Shown: positions 24,853-38,207 of the stretch, piece by piece
Layout of the letters: the number at the start of each line of letters is the position of its first letter
How positions within the stretch are numbered: the stretch's first letter is position 1
From: Glossina fuscipes
Taxonomy: Eukaryota > Arthropoda > Insecta > Diptera > Glossinidae
DNA: 64,000 bases
Reading direction: 5' to 3'
Assembly (NCBI RefSeq): GCF_014805625.2
Contig: NW_023998417.1
Coordinates: forward strand, 14,035,866 to 14,099,865
Made by a program: the position numbers and the translations under genes
Notes under the pieces: model-generated
Told to the model about the DNA's origin: nothing
Database searches by the model: none
The model's input: only the letters and a program-made list of their open reading frames with translations

Positions 24853-27019
24853 TCTATAATTTTTAAGTATTTGTATTTATTATACTACATTATCATAGTT
24901 TTAAAACAGTGCTCAAAAAGGTTTCCTACTTTGCGTTTTACGTAAATTCGTTGTTGTCTATGAATTAAAAAACAAATATTTGCTTTCTTTCGTCCTCAGT
25001 GTAATGTAAATTATTGTTATGTGCAGGCTGATTTTTCGATTGCACACTACGGCATCCGCGCCGTTCCTAATGTTTTGTTATTATAATTGATTTGTAGTGG
25101 GAGTTCTCACCACCTATTGACTTTTCCTTCTATAAATGTGTATGTAAGAAGAGTAAATTTTGCTTGTAGATGTAGCCACACAGAAATTCACAGACTTTTG
25201 AGATGACAATTAACTGCAACGAAGATATTTTGCGATAAATACAAGGATCGGTATTGTTGTGAAGAGATTCAGAAACTATTCTTTTATTACCAACCCTAAA
25301 TAGAATTATTTTATATTAAAAAGCAGAGGAAAAACGCAACAGCCGGGAATATTTTTTGAAAGAAAAGAAAAAAATTATCTTCGCAGCATATAACCTCATA
25401 TTACCATATGAACTGAGTTACATATGGCTGCCAACGCTTTGGTTATTTAAAACCTAAGGATTAATCGACCTTACAATAATATATTTTGGTATTCTTTTGT
25501 GAAATAATGCCCTTGTCAAAATTCTGAAAAGAGAAAAAAATAAGCTAAAAATTGTGCAAACTTCTTACCTAAATGCATACCGCCTTGAAAACGACAAGGT
25601 TAAGCGAGGAATCAAACATTGAGGGACGCAAATATATTTACGAAATAACGTAACGAGTGATATATCTACGAAATAACGTTTTTAGATAATCAAACTTTCA
25701 TGTCATATTTTCTAAAAATTGCATTCAATTCCGCCTAAACTTCAAGGAAGAAGACTTAGGAGTGTACGTTTTTTCTTAAACAATTCCAGAAAAGCAATAT
25801 TTACATTTAGTTAGTAAATGAATAGAGAAGCCGAACGAGACAAGGCATTCAAATATGCTCTGCTCAAATGGCTAGTGGCGCTTTAGAGAATAAGCGTATA
25901 ATCTAATCGGGCTTTAGAGAAAATAGCGTATATGTGCTTTTCGCCTTTTTTAGTGCGCTCGGAAAACAAAATCACTTATGGATATTTTAAGTCTCTTCTT
26001 TTACTTAAATTGTCGTTTGGTATAGTAAACGCAGCTAAATTAATACCAACAAGAAAAAATTTTATATAATTGATAGAAACAATTTAATAAGTTTGCAATG
26101 TTCAGAAGAAATTATAAATTTCGAAGCGCACTTTATACAAATGTGCATTTAGTACATGTTGGAAATTTTTACAAAAAGCAAGGGAATACAACAGTGACAG
26201 CGCCATTAAAGAAGTTGATGTTGTGGAGTTAAGACATATGTGTAAGCATACGCATAAAATTCAAGTGACTTAACAATATATCCAATTAGTGGTAATGTGC
26301 TTAACTACCATATTCTGTTTGGATAATGAAATTATGTGTGTCAACTGAATTGTAACTGCATATTAAGGGTCGATATTTATTGTTGCGAGATTATTAAAAA
26401 AAAAAATTGTTATTGTTGGTGTGTGATTATTACAATCACGATGGAGATCATAAATGAAATATGACCATAAAAAAAAAACAAATTTTCATTTATCTCCACA
26501 AGAAAGTTGTACATTAGTCGTTTATACGTTTCTACGTATATTCTGTTTAGTAATTTGTGTGTTTCTGGTGCCGATTTTTTTCTCTTTTCATTTTTCCAAC
26601 AAAGTTGCCATACTTTTGCACAAACACCCAAACTGATTAAATCTTGAATAGATTATAAAAAAAATGTCGAAATTGTTCGTTAAACATATGTAAAGCTAAC
26701 GTTGTGAGTCCGTCCATCCGCAGGATATTGCGCTTGTTAAATATGTGCGAAAATGGAAAACATAATCAATTCACTGTTACGTTAGCGAACATCACTTCCA
26801 GCGAATTAAATATATTTACACGTAAATAAGAAAGTACTTAATGGGTTCGCGACATTCTTTTTTTTTTTGTTTTTTTGCTTTTCTTTACATATATATAGGT
26901 ATATGCGTATATAGTTACAGAGTATTCTATATCCACAAAAGGCGACAATATCCTTAGTCCATGAGGTTTTTTTATTGTTTAGAATCATAATAAACTGAAG
27001 ACTAACCTTCTGAAAAAAC
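24853..27019. other. Intergenic region between two divergent genes
   Basis: Upstream of PpD3 (leftward) and of the C14orf119-like gene (rightward), so it should hold both promoters. I see no gene and no tRNA. Short A/T runs are common. A 71-73 codon reading near 26410-26636 on either strand looks like chance. Confidence 0.5.
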
Positions 27020-27989
27020 ATGTCTATGAATAATTTAACAATTGATGGCGAATTCCGTTATGTCGTGCAATGGTTCAATGAGTGGAGTGAATTACAACGT
27101 GATGATTTCATACCAATACTTGTAGAATATCTAGCAACGAAAGCAACTAATGCCACATTTGAAATATCACCAACAGCATCAGCGAAACGAGACACTATAG
27201 ACACTAATAGCCATACTAATACTAATGGTATCGCTGAAGATATAAAAAACATACTAATAATAAATGAAAAACCGTTAAGTTTATTTCAATGTCGGGTAAG
27301 AGGCAAAAGTGTTGCTTGTAAGCGTAAATATTTGTTTACGTTCATATTTATATATTTAGATAAAATTATTTCGTCAGTGGCATCCGAAATGGCCGTTGGA
27401 ATTTAAGGGAAAGTTGCAACAAAAAATCATAGAAATCGACGAAAAGGTGGGTGCAAGAATTGCATCGGAATTAAAACGACTTCAGAGTACAACGGCAGCA
27501 GCAAGTGCATGCACGACCAATGTTAATGTTAATGGTAAATCTATAACGGTTACTAATGAACCGTCAAGTGATGAAAAGAACTCCTTCAGTGATTCAATCT
27601 TAGAGGTTCTTAGAGAGGGTAAAGAAACATCGGTTGATGACATTGAGAATGTTATGTATAACGCTAACAAACCAAATGACGACGATGCTATTTATAATAA
27701 CGATAATAATAACAATACGCAGCAAAGGCAAAAGCAGCAAAAGATAAACGACGTTGATCTTAGCACATCACATGTTGTTACCGAAAAACCAGTTGAACAG
27801 GTTAAAATGCATAAACAACTCTTTAATAAAGAAACGGCATCAACAACAGTAACAGACCAACAGCAGCAAGAAGAACTGCAACAACAAACAATGTCAGTCG
27901 CAGTTACAGTTAACTCAGTTAACTCGATAGTTACACAAGCAATTACTACTACTACTACTACTAATGCTGAAGTTCCTCTAGTGGCATAA
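27020..27989 (+). CDS. C14orf119-like (DUF4508-type) protein
   Basis: Two exons, 27020-27295 and 27378-27989, join in phase 0 and give 295 residues. The N-terminal part, YVVQWFNEWSELQRDDFI, resembles the human C14orf119 segment in which a Trp-containing helix is followed by a QR-rich one. After the splice the reading continues WHPKWPLEFKGKLQQKIIEI, close in arrangement to the second half of the human domain. About 45 polar residues separate the two halves. The last 150 residues are Thr/Asn/Gln-rich and look disordered. The molecular function of the family is not established. The human protein is about 140 residues, so the tail is an expansion. The in-frame stop at 27404 in intron-retained transcripts would truncate the protein. 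An AATAAA lies near 28222. Confidence 0.65.
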
Positions 27990-30900
27990 AGCTAATTAAA
28001 GCTCAGATACAGCACACAACTTCATAATCATCATCATTATTATGGGCTTTTAGTTTAAAAAAAAAAAAAGAAATTGAAATGCATAAAACCTACACGCACA
28101 TATCTATATATATATATATATATGCGAACGTAAATTGCATTCCATTATCATGTATAGAATTATATGTAAGCAGACGCACGCATTTTTAATATTTTCTATT
28201 AATTATTTTTGACATATACAGTAAATAAACAAATACAAATACATATATATATATGCACAATTAAGCATTTAAAGTAAAATCTTTAAAACTTGGATTTTCG
28301 TTTTACTTCTTTTTTTTTTTTATTTTCTTCAGCGAACGTATCGTTAAGAAAACAATCTTTCTATGAAGTGAATCATCTTCACGAAAATTGTTTCATACAT
28401 TTACCCCGAAAGTAAGCGCATTTAATAGATAATTAGCGAAATGAAAGTCAATTTTTAACAAGTGTTCAGTCAAGCCAAGTAATTGAAACAAGTTTTCGTA
28501 AAGCGGCTGGGGACATAAAACATCAACTGAAACGCATAGAAAGCGAACGGAATTTATTTGGAATTTGTAAAATTCAGTAGATGTAGAAAATGTTACCAAA
28601 TTATTTACTTTTATTCATCTATTGGCGTAATCTTTCTCTTCCTAACTATAATTTTTGAAAGATTTCTTATGCCCATTGCTCAAAAGTTTCTATTAATGTC
28701 AAGACAGTCCAACACATATCTCTTTCAGGATTAATTGTACTTGAAAAATATGGAACGTTTAAAATGTCGTTTGGAATTTTGCTACAACATCGTCGATGGA
28801 CAACAATTTGGAAGAACCACCATTACTATAACAATTAAATCAACTACCTATTAATCGACCAAATACTGGAAATATTTCTAAATGTCTTAAAAGCAAACTG
28901 AAATGGTGCGATGACATAGCTAGGGTTAAACGAGCGGAATGAAATTCTTTTCCACTTTTCTTAGACAATCGTTTTTTAACAATTACGCTCGGTTGTCGGG
29001 AAGTGAAATTGTTGAAAATCGAAGGCACCGGGGGACCAAGCCGACTTACTAATACACAAACAACCTGGGAAAGGTTGGCATAAATTATATAAAGTGTTTC
29101 TTATTCGTGTTCTACGTTTGATGATTAGGTGTGCGTTTCTATACGTACGGTAGGGTATGAGTTGGACCTAATCGGTTTGCGTAAATCCGTTAAAAACCGT
29201 AAACACGACATTACACTATATGTAACATAAACATTCTTAAGCTCTTGATTAAATCAAAGCTTGGCTTCAGAGACTAACTGTACGCTGTATCAGCGTTATA
29301 TTAAGTCTAGTTCTAGTTATGTCAGTCGTAATAAGCGATAATTGGATTGAGTGCAATGCCGTTTAATGAGAAACTTTCAAAAATGTGTTTCCTTCACGAA
29401 AGTTAGTACGTGATGAATAAGTCCCAATTCAAATTTGTAATATGATTGTTAACTTCTTGGTTCCACTAAACAATAAACAATAGGTAGCTAAGTTTAGACA
29501 AGGTCGCCAATGAGTTTAACGAAATTTAAAACAGAATACGCAGATTAATCGTTATCATGTAAGAGCATTATTTCATCTGTGTATATAATAAAGAAATTAA
29601 ATCTCATATTTCACATGAATAACTTGCACATATTTATAAAACGTTTCGAAAGTATACTTTGATTAGTTGTTATTAAAACATACGCTTTCAAGTTGTACAC
29701 GGATTTCAATGATTCTTTAAAAACTCATAAGACAATGTTGTACCAAATTTATTATTATATTTCACGTTAAACGCTACAGTGCATTCAGAACTGGTTTTAT
29801 AACTTATCGTTTCTTCGTTATTTTTCTCCGTTAAGGCTAATTTTCTACTTTAAGTTGTTTAATGAATATAGAAATTTTTGCGATTTTATTATGTGAGAAT
29901 AAAATTTCGCACTTTTTTTTTTTTTTTCATTCATTTCGTTTTTTTGTTTGTTTTGAAAATTAAATGACACAGCATATAAATGAAATAAAAATTTGACGTA
30001 GTTCCTGCTTAATCTTGTGAGTAAAACATGCTTATCGGAGGACAACACCTGGTATATTTAGTCTGTTGCATGTTTGCAACGGTATTTGACTCAAGTAAAG
30101 GTACACAATATAAACATGATAGTGTATGTAATGAATAAAAACGGGGTGTGCTAACTATTCATATAATAATTACTTAATCAACTAGCGAGGGATATTGTGT
30201 ACTAGTTATATTCGTTGCAACAATGACCTGTGATATTTTAACGGACGTCCGTCCGTCCGTCTGTCATATTTTTTTCAAACATCAACAAATATTCATAAAT
30301 TTTTAGCTCATGTTTATGAACCAAGCTTCAAAACTTTTGTGAGTCGGCCCATAAGTACTTCACATAATGTAAAAGAGGGAAAATAGATTGAAAAAAGAGA
30401 ATACACACATGTTTTTCTAGGTATTAGGTTAAAATTTGATTAAAGGAGTTTTGTAAAGATTCTGATAGGAAGTCAACACGCCGAGCAAGAAGACGAAGAC
30501 ATGCAATATGGATAAATTGTGATGGGCTCTTAGATCTGAGTACATTGTACTCATTTTATTATAATGTTTGCAAGACCCAAAAGGAATTTGCAGAGATGTC
30601 ATAATAGTATATAGATTCATAATCAGCATCTGTACCGATGGGTGTTGTTGATGCTCTCCTCGTTAAGGATCGAGCTCAAATTCATCGAAAACGTTGTAAG
30701 TTCTTACACGCAGAACGCGTCCAAAGTAAAACGTATACTGAAAGTAAAGCAAAAGATTTCTGGATATTTGCTTACTGCTCATAAATTATGAAACATCGGA
30801 GACTTAAATTTTCTACATTTATTTTAGAGGGAATCCTCTTATTCATGTTCGAAAATAGATGAAATCAGCGGTGATAGGCGTACAAGATACATTCAGTCCT

Positions 30901-31583
30901 ATTTGCATATAACTTTCTTACTTTCATATATGTACACAACTAACTAAATTTAACGAAATGTTTATAATTATTTGATAATATATACAATGGAAATAGATTA
31001 GCATTTTTAAGATGATATAGATTAGTTGTATTTATTCCAAATTATGATTTACATGTAAACAGTGGGGAACAGTACTGTACAGTATGGGAATATTGAACGA
31101 ACGATTTACTTCGATAGCTTCATTATATAAGAAATGGAATAAATTTCCAATTCTATAAAATTCAAGATTTTAGTTAAGGGCTATAAATGCCGATACCAAC
31201 ATAACATTATGCTAAAAAATGTGCAAACTTTTTTTAAAGTTAACCGCCTAATACGGCCAATTTTGGACATTACCTTGCTATTTTCCATTCTAACCCTGCT
31301 AATGAGTGTTAGAGGTATTTAGAAAGCCATGCTTTGGTCAAAATCTTTAAAGGTAATGCTTAATTTTCCTTGCTGTGTTTAACCTAATATTGTTGTCGAC
31401 TGTACACGAAGACAGGGATAAATCTAACATGGAATCAATGAAATTACGGTATTTGCGTGTAACTTGCAGTACACAGTGGAGTTGAACAACGCCTACAAAA
31501 GATTGGATACAAAAGATTTAAGACACAAACTTCGTTAAATACGCAGATAAAATATTTCATTAGTCCGCTAATATTTTTCCAAT
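27990..31583. other. Gene-free stretch, 3.6 kb
   Basis: Contains the 3' UTR of the preceding gene and the 5' flank of the serine protease gene. A short (TA)n run lies at 28104-28123 and a second AT run near 28240. The readings seen (28393-28599, 28840-29028, 30429-30629, all minus) lack splice context or family signal. Confidence 0.5.
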
Positions 31584-34118
31584 ATGATTTTAGCCATTGG
31601 ACTGACTTCACTAATAGCTTCCTGTCACTGCGTACAACTTAAATACTGTGAATACTTATCAAATCTCATTGCTTCTACTTCAAATTACACCAAAATTAAT
31701 ACAATAATCAAAGGATCAATATGCCAGTTGAACGGGGAAGAAGTCTATGTGTGTTGTCCCAAAGACCAAGTGCACAAAAATAATGCTAGAAAGAAAATAA
31801 AACTGAATTATATGGATGAGAAGACCGGCCGCAATTGCCCGCCCACTTTTGGTGACGAATATGACTACGAAGCATATTTACGAGCACAAGAAATCAACGT
31901 TCCGTGTGGTGAACGGGGGAATTGTGACGGGAAAAGTTCCCAAGAAAGTAATGAAAATCCAGTTTTAATTTTGCTACTACTTCACCTTCATAGTTATCAT
32001 AAAAAAGCGATTGATACGTCCCAGGGGCATGGCGACTTGCCGATACCCCCTAAACATAATAAACATCTGGCACCAGAAAATGGATGTGGACTCTTGCCAA
32101 CCGCTCGAGACGAAAACTCTTTATACCCTTGGATAGTAAAACTGGCTTACTTGAATATTAGTAAGTAGCGAAAGATTAGTTTTGAATTTATTTGCTAAAA
32201 AAATAAAAGAATATAGTAAAAAATATATAAAACAGGGAATAAAGCTATTTGAATATCAGAAAATACGCAGCAGAATTGTTCAGTTTAGAGTGTTGGACAT
32301 CGAGCTGAGTCATTTCAATTTCTCGCGTTGTGACCGATAATAATAATTGTACATGGGCGTGTTTTTAATCCATAATATCATGCACGACATTTTGCAATTG
32401 CATGGTAAGCATAACCCCAACGGTGAAAACCAAAGCGCTGCGACAAAACGCCCATCGGGCTTCGTTCATTTTAAAACCGCAAGTGCAAGTTTTAATTTTT
32501 GAACTCACGCTCTCGACCAAAGATAATATAGATGACGAGGCATTCGGTTTTTCTTTCTTTTCCATAATTACCTAAAAGTCAGGGGCTTCCGTAAAGATTC
32601 GCACCTTCAGACTTGTCCTTCAGTTTTCGTATATTAGCTGCAATTAAAATGTGAAAGAATAGTTTACTATAAGAATTTGCAAAAGGACTTGATATTATTC
32701 TAGTTTCTGTCCGCAGCTAGTCGGACAATACGTTATCGTTGTATGGGCACGATCGTCAGTGATGAACACGTCTTAACGGCCGCTCATTGCGTGGAGAATT
32801 TAGTGGACGACCTTAGATTGTAAGCAAAAGGCAAAACCAATTAATTTCCTTTAAATTTTCTTTAAAAAGACTATCACTTAAAGAATCTACGTCCGCGTTG
32901 GTAACGAGACGAGCTATACGGATGTGCGAATTGTAGAAACGTTAATTCATCCCAACTACAATGAACCGTTGTTCAACAACGACGTGGCCTTATTAAAATT
33001 ATCTAAGCCGCATGATGTAAACGGTGAGAAATGCATGTCCTCCTCTTTATTCTTTTGTTCGTTTTTTTCAATTTATTCCAAAATGTTGTCTATTTTTTTG
33101 AAGAATCTTTTAAAAAGATTTGCTTACCGCAATCTGATATCCAATCTTTGGCGGGCAATATAGGCTTAGTGGTTGGTTGGAGAGATAGCAACCGAAATGG
33201 TGAGATCTTCACACACGATTGATTCAATTTATAATTAAAATTTATTATTGATCATTGAAAACAAAATTTTCGAGTTTGATGTCTCGGCCTATTTTCTTCT
33301 ATTTATTTTTTTTAATTTTTTTGACACATTGACACGTTTTTGTCTACAAGAGGCGACTTCCAATTTTGCGTTGTTTTTTCAGCAAGTGGCTTAACAGGAA
33401 CAAATATGCGTTACATTAGCTTATCCATTATGAATAATACGGAATGTGCTATCCGTTATGCGCAATACAGTGAGAACTTTGAGGACAGTATCGTGATAAC
33501 ACCGACCGAGTTTTGTTCGCAATCTCGGACAATGAATGATGTTTGTGAAGGTAAATTTTTCTCTCTTTTTTTGTTTTTTTTTTATTTAATAATAAAGACG
33601 ACTGCAAGTGAACACAAGATTTTATTACCACTTGAATACCTGTTAGGAACGCAGAGGGAGAATTATAGGTTTTGCATTTTCTTCCAACAAGATGGGTGGC
33701 TTGATTTTAAGGACCGAAAGTTAGGATGGTTTTGTTTCTGCAACTTCCATTCCCCAATGTTAACGCGATAGTAATTCTTTAAGAGAAATTTTTGGTCTCC
33801 TACTTGTTGACTTATTAGAGATAGCAACTGGCAAGTGAATAAAATAATTGATCTGATAAATAAAAGAGACCCGTGCACTTTTGAACTTCAACGGGTACCA
33901 CACCGACTAATATCTATCGTTTTTGATATAATAAATTACTTTCCCCTGCACTTGTTTGCCATTTGAGGCACAATATTCGCTTCTTTTACTTCTGACCAGG
34001 TTTAGCATACCACTCGCGTTTTTAACGTAATGCTCAGGATATTGCCATATCAGGAAGAAGGCTAGGCTTGTAGAAACTACTTTTACGTAGGATTTTTAAA
34101 TCATAAAGTATTCGATCG

Positions 34119-34154
<36 letters not shown>

Positions 34155-34701
34155 TGATGTAGTTTTTAGTGTTTGCTTTCGGCTTTTTAAGGGTCTCTTA
34201 CTTTAATCGCCTAGAGTTTCTGTATTAGATGGTCGAGTATAACAAAAAGAAACAAGAAAAAGAGAGAATTACTTGGGTAAATCAACTCCTAGTCCCTCGT
34301 TAAACTGAAATACTTCGTTCCTAATTTGCGGACCATATATGTATATTAAAGAAAATTATCATGATTGTGATCGCAAAAATATGTGGCCATGGCTTACGTA
34401 ATTGAAGAATTTCTTACTGGAAGACATCCTTTTCAACTTGTGTAAATAATTTTATTATTGAAATTAACATAAATTTTACCAAACATTCGACTTATGCGTT
34501 ATATAACGATTTTTTTTAGGTGATAGCGGCGGTCCTTTTATGTCGATCAATAGTTTTAATCGCTGCACGCTGGTGGGAATTGTCGCTTTTGGTCCCAGCA
34601 CTAATTGCGGCCAATCCAATCTTCCAGGTGTTTATATGCGCATTAGCTCTTACACCGAGTGGATTACGAGTAATATTAAGATAACAAGAAGTAAATCGTA
34701 A
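31584..34701 (+). CDS. Secreted clip-type serine protease with unusual activation region
   Basis: Six exons join in frame: 31584-32160, 32717-32819, 32884-33023, 33104-33199, 33383-33550, 34520-34701, giving 421 residues. A signal peptide is likely (MILAIGLTSLIASCHC). A degenerate clip-like domain with only four clear cysteines ends VYVCCPKD. The S1 (trypsin-like) domain has His in LTAAHC, Asp in NNDVALLKL and Ser in GDSGGP. The residue six before the catalytic Ser is Asp (NDVCEGDS), which predicts cleavage after Arg/Lys. The segment before the domain reads CGLLPTARDENSLYPWIVKL, without the usual Arg-Ile-Val-Gly-Gly activation site. An internal hydrophobic stretch NPVLILLLLHLH is odd. Such proteases act in haemolymph cascades (immunity, patterning); the substrate is unknown. 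An AATAAA at 34707-34712 lies just after the stop. Confidence 0.85.
32365..32565 (-). CDS. Candidate small membrane protein nested in protease intron 1
   Basis: A 66-codon reading antisense to its host, wholly inside intron 32161-32716. It starts MEKKEKPNASSSILSLVES and has a cysteine pair (TCTCGF). One probable membrane segment follows (WAFCRSALVFTVGVMLTMQ) before a short polar tail ending HDIMD. The reading is less AT-rich than the surrounding intron. A possible acceptor (TTTTAG) lies nine bases upstream of the ATG, suggesting an upstream noncoding exon. I do not recognise it. Confidence 0.4.
   Translation of the reverse strand: MEKKEKPNASSSILSLVESVSSKIKTCTCGFKMNEARWAFCRSALVFTVGVMLTMQLQNVVHDIMD
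34121..34149. repeat. (TC)n microsatellite
   Basis: Uninterrupted TC dinucleotide run in the last, 969-base intron of the protease gene. Confidence 0.95.
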
Positions 34702-35497
34702 AGTTAAATAAAACGACCATTAATTGTCTTCACCTACTGCTCGTATCTTATCGTGTGTACCATTAATATTATTAGGCTTATGACTTTATCTGGCGCCATT
34801 TTTAGTAAAATTAAATGCTTAAAAGCTGAAGATAATGGAAGGCGCGTTATTCAAAAAACGTTCACTTTTAGCTATTATTTTTCGCGTGTTTCAGAGTCGA
34901 AAAGAGGTTGTTTTCCGAGTGTTTGTCATGAGAATGAACGCATCGCTCACAGAATCATCAAAAGGAAGGAGCAATACGCAATGAATAGAAGGAAGGACAT
35001 ATGTCATTTCTTGTCTTTTGCTTTGTATCCGGGTTGCGCCTCTTTTCAAACTTGTCCAAACAGACAGAAACTTGTCCAGATAAAACATATTTGAATGAAA
35101 CTCCATTTAACAACGATTATCTTATTCTAAAAATGTGGACATAAAGCAATTGGCGCGTTCTTATCATTAATATACTTTTTTATAAATTAGATCAGTGTCT
35201 TCTTTAGAACGTCTCAACATCTCTACGCATTTTCTGACCCCCGATTAGCAACTCAATGATCGTGGGTTCCAATCTTAACTGCGATAGAGTTTTCAATAAA
35301 ACCGATAGCCTTAAACGTTAGTTCTTTAATATTTTAGTCTTAGAATTTATTTTTCTGGCTAAATTAATAATAAAAATTTTATATTTTAATGCATATTATT
35401 CTTGAAAAATTTATTTATTTATTTGTATTGAAAGATGTAAAAATAAATAAATCCAAAAAAAATTAATAGCATTTATCAAAGACTGTGGACGTGCATG
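34702..35497. other. Spacer between convergent protease genes
   Basis: 3' flanks of two convergent genes. Minus-strand AATAAA repeats near 35410-35425 would serve the leftward gene. No coding signal. Confidence 0.5.
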
Positions 35498-38207
35498 CTA
35501 CGGCTTCATCGTTTGTATAATCCATTCAACGTATTTGCCGACCCAAGTATAAATTCCGGGCCAGCCTTCTAAACCACAAGGTGTTGGGCCAAACGACACG
35601 ATACCGGCCAAAAAGTAATTAGATCTTATCCTAAAAATAAATAAACGAAAGGATTAATTAAATTCATGAAACACTTCATCTTATCAATATACACGGCAAT
35701 ATAAGTATGGCTCTTAACCTGTTGCTTTTGTTTAGTGTTATTAATGGACCCCCCGAATCGCCACGACAAGAGTCAACGCCTTCCTTGCCGCCGGCACAAA
35801 TTTGTTTATCCCCTAAGTGTATATTTTGACGACTGTAGATTCGACGGCATTCTTCAGGTTCGAGACCTTGTACGGGAGCTTTTAATTTCACTGTGCTGGA
35901 AGACCCGTTTTCAGTTTTACCCCAACCTGCAACGTCCATAACAATGCCACCAAAACTTGCTGCCCTTAAATTATCGTCCAAAGGCAAACACACTGGTCTG
36001 ACGAAATCGGTGAAAGTAACTCTACGTGCCAAACGCAGCAGGGCAATATCGTGAAGTTGATTTCTCGAGTTTGGTGCATACATAGGATGTGGTAAAGCAC
36101 TCTCCACAGCAATATCTAAGTGTTCTGGAGCGCAATCTTTATTACCACGAACATCAAATTCACAATCAGGATTTGTAGTTGTGTCCCATTCGCCTAAACG
36201 AACACCTGTTAGGCGCCAATCGGTGGGTATTGAAGGACCATTAACACAATGTGAAGCGGTAATGACATAACGGTCACTTATCAAAGTTCCACCGCAATGA
36301 TGACCTTTGTCATTATTGCCTATAAATAAATAAAAAGGAAACAAAAGAAATTAACGTGAAAAACGTAAAAAAAAGGAAGAGATTTACCCTTTGTATACTC
36401 AATCAAAGCCATCCAAGGGAATTCATCAATGCCTGTTTTATTACCGCCATAAATGCGATTGGACAACACGTTACCACACTGGCTTGTGTCTGGTAGAAGG
36501 TTACTCACAGGAGAAGTAATTGGTAGGGTTGTAGTTTGTACATTTTGCCTATAACGTTCGGGGCAACAAATCTAATTGAATTAAAAAAAATTTTTGCTAG
36601 ATTTTATGAGAAAAAGAGATTAAATGCGCTCGTTTATACCAATACTTTGCCATTTCGATACCCGCACTGGCTACGACTTAGATAAAGGCGATCGGAATCC
36701 TTGAGGGGCACCGTTATCAAGACATTATACAGATATTGGCAATCTTCTAAATTGATACAAAAAGCACGCTCGCGATTCGGTGTTGTACATCTCGCAACAT
36801 AGGACACATCTGCTTCTTCGCCCGGATATACTATTTCTAATTTTTCCAAAAATAACGTATTGTACACATTTTAAAGATATCTAAGATTGCTTCATCCGTT
36901 TTCTATTCTTTGCGAAGAAGAAAAGAAAGCAGATATGTTAGCTGAAATGAAACTCAAGACGTACAAAATTTTGCTTCCTTTCAGGAAAAAAGTCCATGCG
37001 AGCAATCTTAAAGACATCTATATTAGCGGATCAAATTGTGTGAAAAATGAGATTCGAATTTCGGCATTATACCTATAGAGGACCTATCCGTAACTTATTA
37101 ACAATTTTTGCCTTTTGAAAAACACGGCAATGTTTCCGAGATAACCGATTAAGTGCACAATTTTGGCGAGCTTCTCCGTGAACGTGTCATAAAATATTTG
37201 TCGGTTCAGTTTGGTGTTCTCACTTGTCAAACGAATGGAACTATTGCCCGGTGCAGCTTTTGCTTACTTCATAATGAGATGCATGGTGCAATTTCTTTTT
37301 GTAGCTAACCTCGAAATTAAGACTGAAAAACTTCAGCCGATTCGATTGCGAGTAAAGTATTAAAGCATATTCGTTTAGCGTTCTCTTCAGGCTTGTGAGT
37401 AGCGTTGTCAGCAATTCAAAATCATTTATGTTATTTATTTATTTAAAAAACAAACAAAACTGGTTTTCATATACAATTTTTAATGAAAAAAAAAAAAAAC
37501 TGATATTTATTGAACTTGAGACAGACAAGTAATAATAATTATTCATCGATAATAGGGAAGACGCAACTTCATGAATCGGAAAAGCAAATGGAATTTTTAC
37601 ATTATTCTTTACGGCTACTTGATATTCTCGTTCTTGTGTTCATGAATGTATATCGTCGTAAATCTATCTACAAGGTCCCATTGAACTATAAGAAAATGCG
37701 ATATTTTTATAATGCGTATGGACATACCTCGACCTTTTCACATGATGACAACAGCAAACTGTTATAAGAAAAACTCCAAGCGAATATAAATGCCTATTGC
37801 ATCGATTCAGTGAATTACAACTTTTTAGATTTGTTTTTGCTTCTCCACGAATGATGTGATAAGAAACACTCGCCGCACAATGAGTATGAAATCTATCTGT
37901 CAAACGTACTGTACTGTCTTGGGCAAAACAAATTGAAATATGCATTCTTATGGATGCCTACCGTGTTTCCGAGAAAAAGCGGGAAATACCATATAATCGT
38001 TCAAAAATCGAGTGTTTTAAAAACATTTTAAAAACTCTCTAACGGTTCACCTGATAGTTTAGAATGTGTTTAATATTTCACTTGTTTTCCTCTTTTATAT
38101 ATTATCAAGATAATAGCAGAAAAGAATAACTTACGTGCCAGCGAGCAGTTTGGAATTTCCCACACATAAATAAATGAGATGACTAATACAAGAGCCAATT
38201 TTTTCAT
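35498..38207 (-). CDS. Clip-domain serine protease (easter/Sp7-like)
   Basis: Five exons join in frame: 38135-38207, 36640-36836, 36388-36571, 35719-36319, 35498-35630, giving 395 residues. Exon 1 encodes a signal peptide (MKKLALVLVISFIYVW). The clip domain has six cysteines in the standard order (CTTPN, FC, EDC, SQCGY, CC). A linker leads to the canonical activation site SNRIYGGNKTGIDEFPW, so cleavage after Arg frees Ile-Tyr-Gly-Gly. The catalytic triad is intact: TASHC, HDIALLRL, GDSGGP, with Asp six residues before the Ser (VDSCRGDS), predicting trypsin-like specificity. This class (CLIP-B) activates prophenoloxidase or Spaetzle-type ligands in haemolymph; which one applies here cannot be told. 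The 1298-base first intron may hold regulatory sequence. Confidence 0.9.

Noticed and set aside
28840..29028. 62-codon minus-strand reading in the 28-31.5 kb spacer
   Set aside because: No splice context, family motif or composition shift; likely chance.
30240..30262. Short tandem GTCC(GTCC) run as a possible array
   Set aside because: Only a brief tetranucleotide repeat; no spacer-repeat organisation. CRISPR is not expected in an insect genome.
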